Origin: an uncultured Steroidobacter sp.
Lineage (GTDB): Bacteria > Pseudomonadota > Gammaproteobacteria > Steroidobacterales > Steroidobacteraceae
Reading direction: 5' to 3'
Assembly: GCA_946478975.1 (NCBI GenBank)
Contig: CAMLEO010000132.1
Location: 1 to 17,605, forward strand
DNA: 17,605 bases
Shown piece by piece: positions 15,065 through 17,605 of this stretch. Within the stretch, counting starts at the first letter, position 1, and each line of letters opens with the position of its first letter. The translations under genes were made by a program, and so were the position numbers. The notes below the pieces were generated by a model, which searched no databases, had not been told where the DNA came from, and worked only from the letters and a program-made list of their open reading frames with translations.

Positions 15065-16117
15065 CTATTGCGGCCGATACGTCGGCGTGAGCAGGTAGCG
15101 CACACCTTTATCCGTAACCGCATCCACGCCGAACGCAACGATCTGGCCCCGCTCGTTGATGAACTGCGCCGATGACAACGTCACATGACCGTGCAACGGA
15201 TCGTTCGCATCGATGAGCGTGTTCAGATCGATCGGCCGGCCGCCGATCCACATCGTCGCGATACCACCGTAGCCGCCTGATATATACGTCGTTCCGACGA
15301 CGACGCCCCAATCGTTGATCCCGCCCGGCGTGGCCGCGTAGACGTTCGGCGCAGTCAAAGGCGGCAATTCCGTCGTCGTTCCATCGCTCCAGATAAACGC
15401 GCGCGTCGCGCCGGACGGCCCATGAGCAACGCCGACGATCTGCTCCAGATTATTGATATCGCCACCGTCCGCCGAGTCGGCGCCAGGCAGCAGGTCCAGC
15501 GGCATGACCGACCCCATCTTCCACATCACCGCACGCCGAGTGTCGAGAGTGCCGCTGGTTCCGGACGCCACGCCATGATCGTTGATGCCGCCGGGAAACG
15601 GCGCGTATTCATCGCTGTTCGGCAGATTGGGCAGAAAACTGGTGACGCCGCTCTGCCAGATGAACACCTGGGTCCGCGCCCGGCCAAGAATTTGATTGCG
15701 ATTGTTGTTGTAATAGATGGTCGCTCGTCCATCGGCGGTGGAAACATTCACCGGCAGGTACTGGCCCTGGCGCACGCGGAAGTTCGACGGCTCGACCGGC
15801 TGCGTGCCGATGATGATGGAGCGATCGTTGATGTCTGTGAAACTCCGCTCGCCCGAGCTGTGGTTGGAGTAGTTGCCATAGTCGGTGTAGACGCCGTTTT
15901 TCCAGTAGAACGCGCGCACGCCGACGGTCTCGGCGGTGCCTACGACTTCGCCTTTGTTGTTGAGCGCGGTGGGGTAGACGAAATTCTCGGAGGACGGGTC
16001 GACGATGGCGGTGAGTCGATAAGCCACCTGCGCCTGCGCAGCCGGGCTCAACATCGATACAATCGTGCCTAGAACGAGCGCGGCCGCGAGCCACGGCCGA
16101 AAGTGGGTGCGAGTCAT
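15065..16117 (-). CDS. Secreted HAF-repeat (beta-propeller-like) protein
   Basis: A 350-residue protein with a Sec signal (MTRTHFRPWLAAALVLGTIV, cleaved near AQAQ). The mature part is a series of HAF-type repeats with the pattern 'IN..G.VVG...A..W..G': ALNNKGEVVGTAE, RAFYWKNGV, DINDRSIIIGTQ, VFIWQSGVTSFL, GINDHGVASGTS, AVMWKMGSV, DINNLEQIVGVA, AFIWSDGTTTEL, GINDWGVVVGTT, ATMWIGGRPIDL and FINERGQIVAFG. It therefore probably folds as a beta-propeller in the periplasm or outside the cell. The biochemical role of this repeat family is not established. AAGGAG (about 16124-16129) lies 6-7 nt before the ATG at 16117 and settles the start, although the frame is open to 16498. There is no C-terminal anchor or PEP-CTERM signal. 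Confidence 0.88.
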   Translation of the reverse strand: MTRTHFRPWLAAALVLGTIVSMLSPAAQAQVAYRLTAIVDPSSENFVYPTALNNKGEVVGTAETVGVRAFYWKNGVYTDYGNYSNHSSGERSFTDINDRSIIIGTQPVEPSNFRVRQGQYLPVNVSTADGRATIYYNNNRNQILGRARTQVFIWQSGVTSFLPNLPNSDEYAPFPGGINDHGVASGTSGTLDTRRAVMWKMGSVMPLDLLPGADSADGGDINNLEQIVGVAHGPSGATRAFIWSDGTTTELPPLTAPNVYAATPGGINDWGVVVGTTYISGGYGGIATMWIGGRPIDLNTLIDANDPLHGHVTLSSAQFINERGQIVAFGVDAVTDKGVRYLLTPTYRPQ

Positions 16118-16297
16118 GTCGGTCTCCTTTCCCATTGTTTGAATCGGATCGCTGGACGCCGCCGTGGGCGCGCACCCCCTGGACTTCGGTCCTTTCCCCT
16201 TGCCTTCCGGCTCAACGACAACGGCCGGGTGAAGTTCCGCTGCGGTTTGTTTGTTTATGTGCTGCGCGTGCGGCAGTGAAGGTTGGCGTCGAAATTC
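16118..16297. promoter_or_regulatory. Divergent intergenic region (HAF protein / PIN protein)
   Basis: These 180 nt separate the two divergent starts. The HAF ribosome site (AAGGAG on the minus strand, about 16124-16129) is the only clear signal. I find no convincing promoter pair, no palindromic operator, and no small antitoxin gene before the PIN gene. Confidence 0.45.
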
Positions 16298-16750
16298 ATG
16301 ACACATTCGCTCACCCTGGTGCTGGATACGAACGTGGTGCTCGACTGGCTGGTGTTTCGAGACGCCGCGATCGAACGTTTGCGAGCAACGATCGAGCAGC
16401 GGACCGTGAGAGTCGTTACTCACACGGCAGCGATCGACGAGCTGCGTCGCGTGTTGGCCTATCCTCAGTGCAAGCTCTGCGCTGCAGACCAGGAGCAAAC
16501 GTTACAGCGGTATCGGCTGTACAGCGAGGAAGCGGCGCTGCCGCCCGCTTTCGCGCTTGGAAATTTGCTGCTGCCGGAGGGATTCCCGCGCTGTCGCGAT
16601 GCTGACGATCAGCATTTCCTGGCGCTGGCGTATCACACCCAGGCCGATGGCCTGCTCACCAAGGATCGGGATTTGTTGAGGATGAGAAAGCGCGCGGCGA
16701 GGTTTGGCGTGACGGTGGTGAGTCCGAAAGAATTCGCGGCAAAGCTCTAA
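16298..16750 (+). CDS. PIN-domain protein, putative toxin of the COG1569 type, no adjacent antitoxin
   Basis: A 150-residue PIN-fold protein, the usual toxin size. The metal-binding acidic residues are all visible: Asp10 in LVLDTNVVLDWL, Glu48 in IDELRRVLAYP, Asp101-Asp104 in CRDADDQHFLALA and Asp123 in LLTKDRDLL. It is therefore probably an active Mg2+-dependent ribonuclease. The best match in style is the 'putative toxin-antitoxin system toxin component, PIN family'. The ATG at 16298 is used here; a TTG at 16283 is in frame and GAAGG (16278-16282) lies upstream, so the start is not certain. No antitoxin-sized gene lies on either side: upstream is the divergent HAF gene and downstream the convergent GGDEF gene. 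It may be an orphan toxin, or may act as a housekeeping nuclease. Confidence 0.85.
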   Translation: MTHSLTLVLDTNVVLDWLVFRDAAIERLRATIEQRTVRVVTHTAAIDELRRVLAYPQCKLCAADQEQTLQRYRLYSEEAALPPAFALGNLLLPEGFPRCRDADDQHFLALAYHTQADGLLTKDRDLLRMRKRAARFGVTVVSPKEFAAKL

Positions 16751-16778
16751 AGTCGCAAGGGCCTCGGCCGCTTTCGAC
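16751..16778 (+). repeat. 28-bp hairpin repeat, copy 2 (between convergent genes)
   Basis: This second copy matches 1998-2025 at 27 of 28 positions. It starts at the base after the PIN stop codon and ends 5 nt before the stop of the convergent GGDEF gene, so it fills the whole gap. The one change (C for A at 16756) puts a mismatch in the stem, while the GC core and loop are unchanged. The position suits a bidirectional terminator. Confidence 0.75.
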
Positions 16779-16782
16779 GAAA

Positions 16783-17605
16783 TCAGAACAATTCGACGTC
16801 GGTGACGCCGCTGGTCTTCGCTTTCAGCTCGCCCGCTTCGACCAGCGATTCGTAACTCTGCACGTTGTTTCTTCCGTGATTTTTGGCGTAGTACAGCGCT
16901 GCGTCGGCGCGTTCGATGCAAGTGCCTGCGGCGTCCTGCGGATCGATGCGAGTGAAACCGAGGCTGATTGTGACTTTCCCCACCTGCGGGAAGCGACATT
17001 CCTCCACCAGCATGCGTGCGCGATTGAATGCGATCTGCGCCCCAGGCTTGGTGGCGCGATCGAGCACGATGATGAATTCCTCGCCGCCGAAACGAAACAA
17101 CTGATCGGCGCCGCGGAACGCTTGTTTCAACAGCCGCGCCACCAGCAACAACACCTCGTCGCCGAACAAGTGCCCATAGTTGTCGTTGATGGATTTGAAC
17201 TTGTCGACGTCGACGATGCCGAGCCAGCTCGGCTCGTCCGCTGAGCGCGCGCCACTGCTCGATCGCAACTTGCCGAAGCGTGAGTCGAAGGTCTTGCGAT
17301 TCAGCAGCCCGGTCAGCGTATCGCTCTCGCCGTAGTCGAGCAGCGCCAGGTGGTTCTTCACGATGCGCAGGATGCCTTCGACGAGGATGGAGTCGCGCGA
17401 CTCAATACTCGTCGTCGATTTGATCTCCAGCATGCCAATCACCGCGCGGTCGTTGGCGATCGGAAACACTGCGCAGGATTTACCATCGGGAGTGCGGTAG
17501 TAGACGGGCCGCTGGGCGGTCACGCATTCGTGCCAGGCAGGATTGGAGTCGGTCGGGATGGGCGGCTGGCTCAGATCGGTGGGCTGGTTGGCAGCCGCCG
17601 GCGCC
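16783..17605 (-). CDS. GGDEF diguanylate cyclase, C-terminal part (5' end outside window)
   Basis: The frame is open from the window edge (17604) to a TGA at 16783-16785, about 273 codons on the minus strand. The GGDEF domain is complete: DTLTGLLNRKTFDSRF opens it, DVDKFKSINDNYGHLFGDEVL binds metal and nucleotide, and the active site is GGEEF (17074-17088). RGAD five residues before it is an intact RxxD inhibitory site, so c-di-GMP feedback is expected. ISLGF and ADAALYYAKNHGRN complete the domain. The N-terminal part (YYRTPDGKSCAVFPIANDRAV and IGMLEIKS) looks like the end of a GAF-type sensor domain. A GTG at 17523 is in frame but lies inside this domain, so the protein probably continues upstream. 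It makes c-di-GMP from two GTP; the signal it senses is unknown. Confidence 0.9.
   Translation of the reverse strand, partial: APAAANQPTDLSQPPIPTDSNPAWHECVTAQRPVYYRTPDGKSCAVFPIANDRAVIGMLEIKSTTSIESRDSILVEGILRIVKNHLALLDYGESDTLTGLLNRKTFDSRFGKLRSSSGARSADEPSWLGIVDVDKFKSINDNYGHLFGDEVLLLVARLLKQAFRGADQLFRFGGEEFIIVLDRATKPGAQIAFNRARMLVEECRFPQVGKVTISLGFTRIDPQDAAGTCIERADAALYYAKNHGRNNVQSYESLVEAGELKAKTSGVTDVELF

Noticed and set aside
16118..16498. N-terminal extension of the HAF-protein frame
   Set aside because: It runs antisense into the PIN coding region. The ATG at 16117 has a strong AAGGAG site and starts a clean signal peptide.
1..17605. CRISPR array, tRNA/rRNA genes, insertion sequences, phage genes
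   Set aside because: No regularly spaced repeats, no tRNA-like cloverleaf, no transposase or integrase motifs and no terminal inverted repeats with target duplications were seen.

Overview
The window is GC-rich, densely packed bacterial chromosome from a Gram-negative organism. It holds a TonB-dependent receptor, an outer-membrane porin, Sec and Tat signal peptides and a chemoreceptor. The receptor style, the HAF-repeat protein and the paired Ku genes suit a soil or water proteobacterium, perhaps a gammaproteobacterium of the Steroidobacter/Xanthomonas type, but no rRNA or other marker fixes the taxon. There is no tRNA, rRNA, CRISPR array, insertion sequence or phage gene. No stretch over 300 bases lacks a gene.

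Region 1 (1-7309, + strand) looks like a periplasmic oxidation locus. It has the 3' part of a TonB-dependent receptor, a Tat-exported Gfo/Idh/MocA oxidoreductase, a Sec-exported oxidoreductase-like protein of the Oxidoreduct_C type with GHFH in place of the usual nucleotide loop, and a large PVC-type propeller/HEAT/cytochrome c protein. The last three are 1-7 nt apart. I infer uptake of a substrate (probably a sugar or glycoside) and its oxidation outside the cytoplasm with electrons passed to heme. The substrate is unknown.

Region 2 (7311-12205) holds a convergent CYTH-fold enzyme, then a + strand set of porin, short PstS-like binding protein and methyl-accepting chemotaxis protein. A BON-domain membrane protein follows, ending where relatives continue into an SRPBCC domain.

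Region 3 (12277-15013) has a glutathione S-transferase-like gene, then a tightly overlapping set: a 71-residue eight-cysteine zinc-ribbon protein, a compact Ku (Ku1) and a long, basic-tailed Ku (Ku2). This is a non-homologous end-joining locus without a visible LigD. The zinc-ribbon/Ku/Ku arrangement is the best candidate for an undescribed system here.

Region 4 (15065-17605) has a secreted HAF-repeat protein (- strand), an orphan PIN-domain protein (+ strand) and the C-terminal part of a GGDEF diguanylate cyclase (- strand, running off the window).

A 28-bp hairpin-forming sequence occurs twice with one mismatch, immediately after the stop codons of the TonB receptor and PIN genes, about 14.7 kb apart. 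It is probably a dispersed terminator or REP-like element. Several other gene ends carry unrelated inverted repeats without clear T-tracts.
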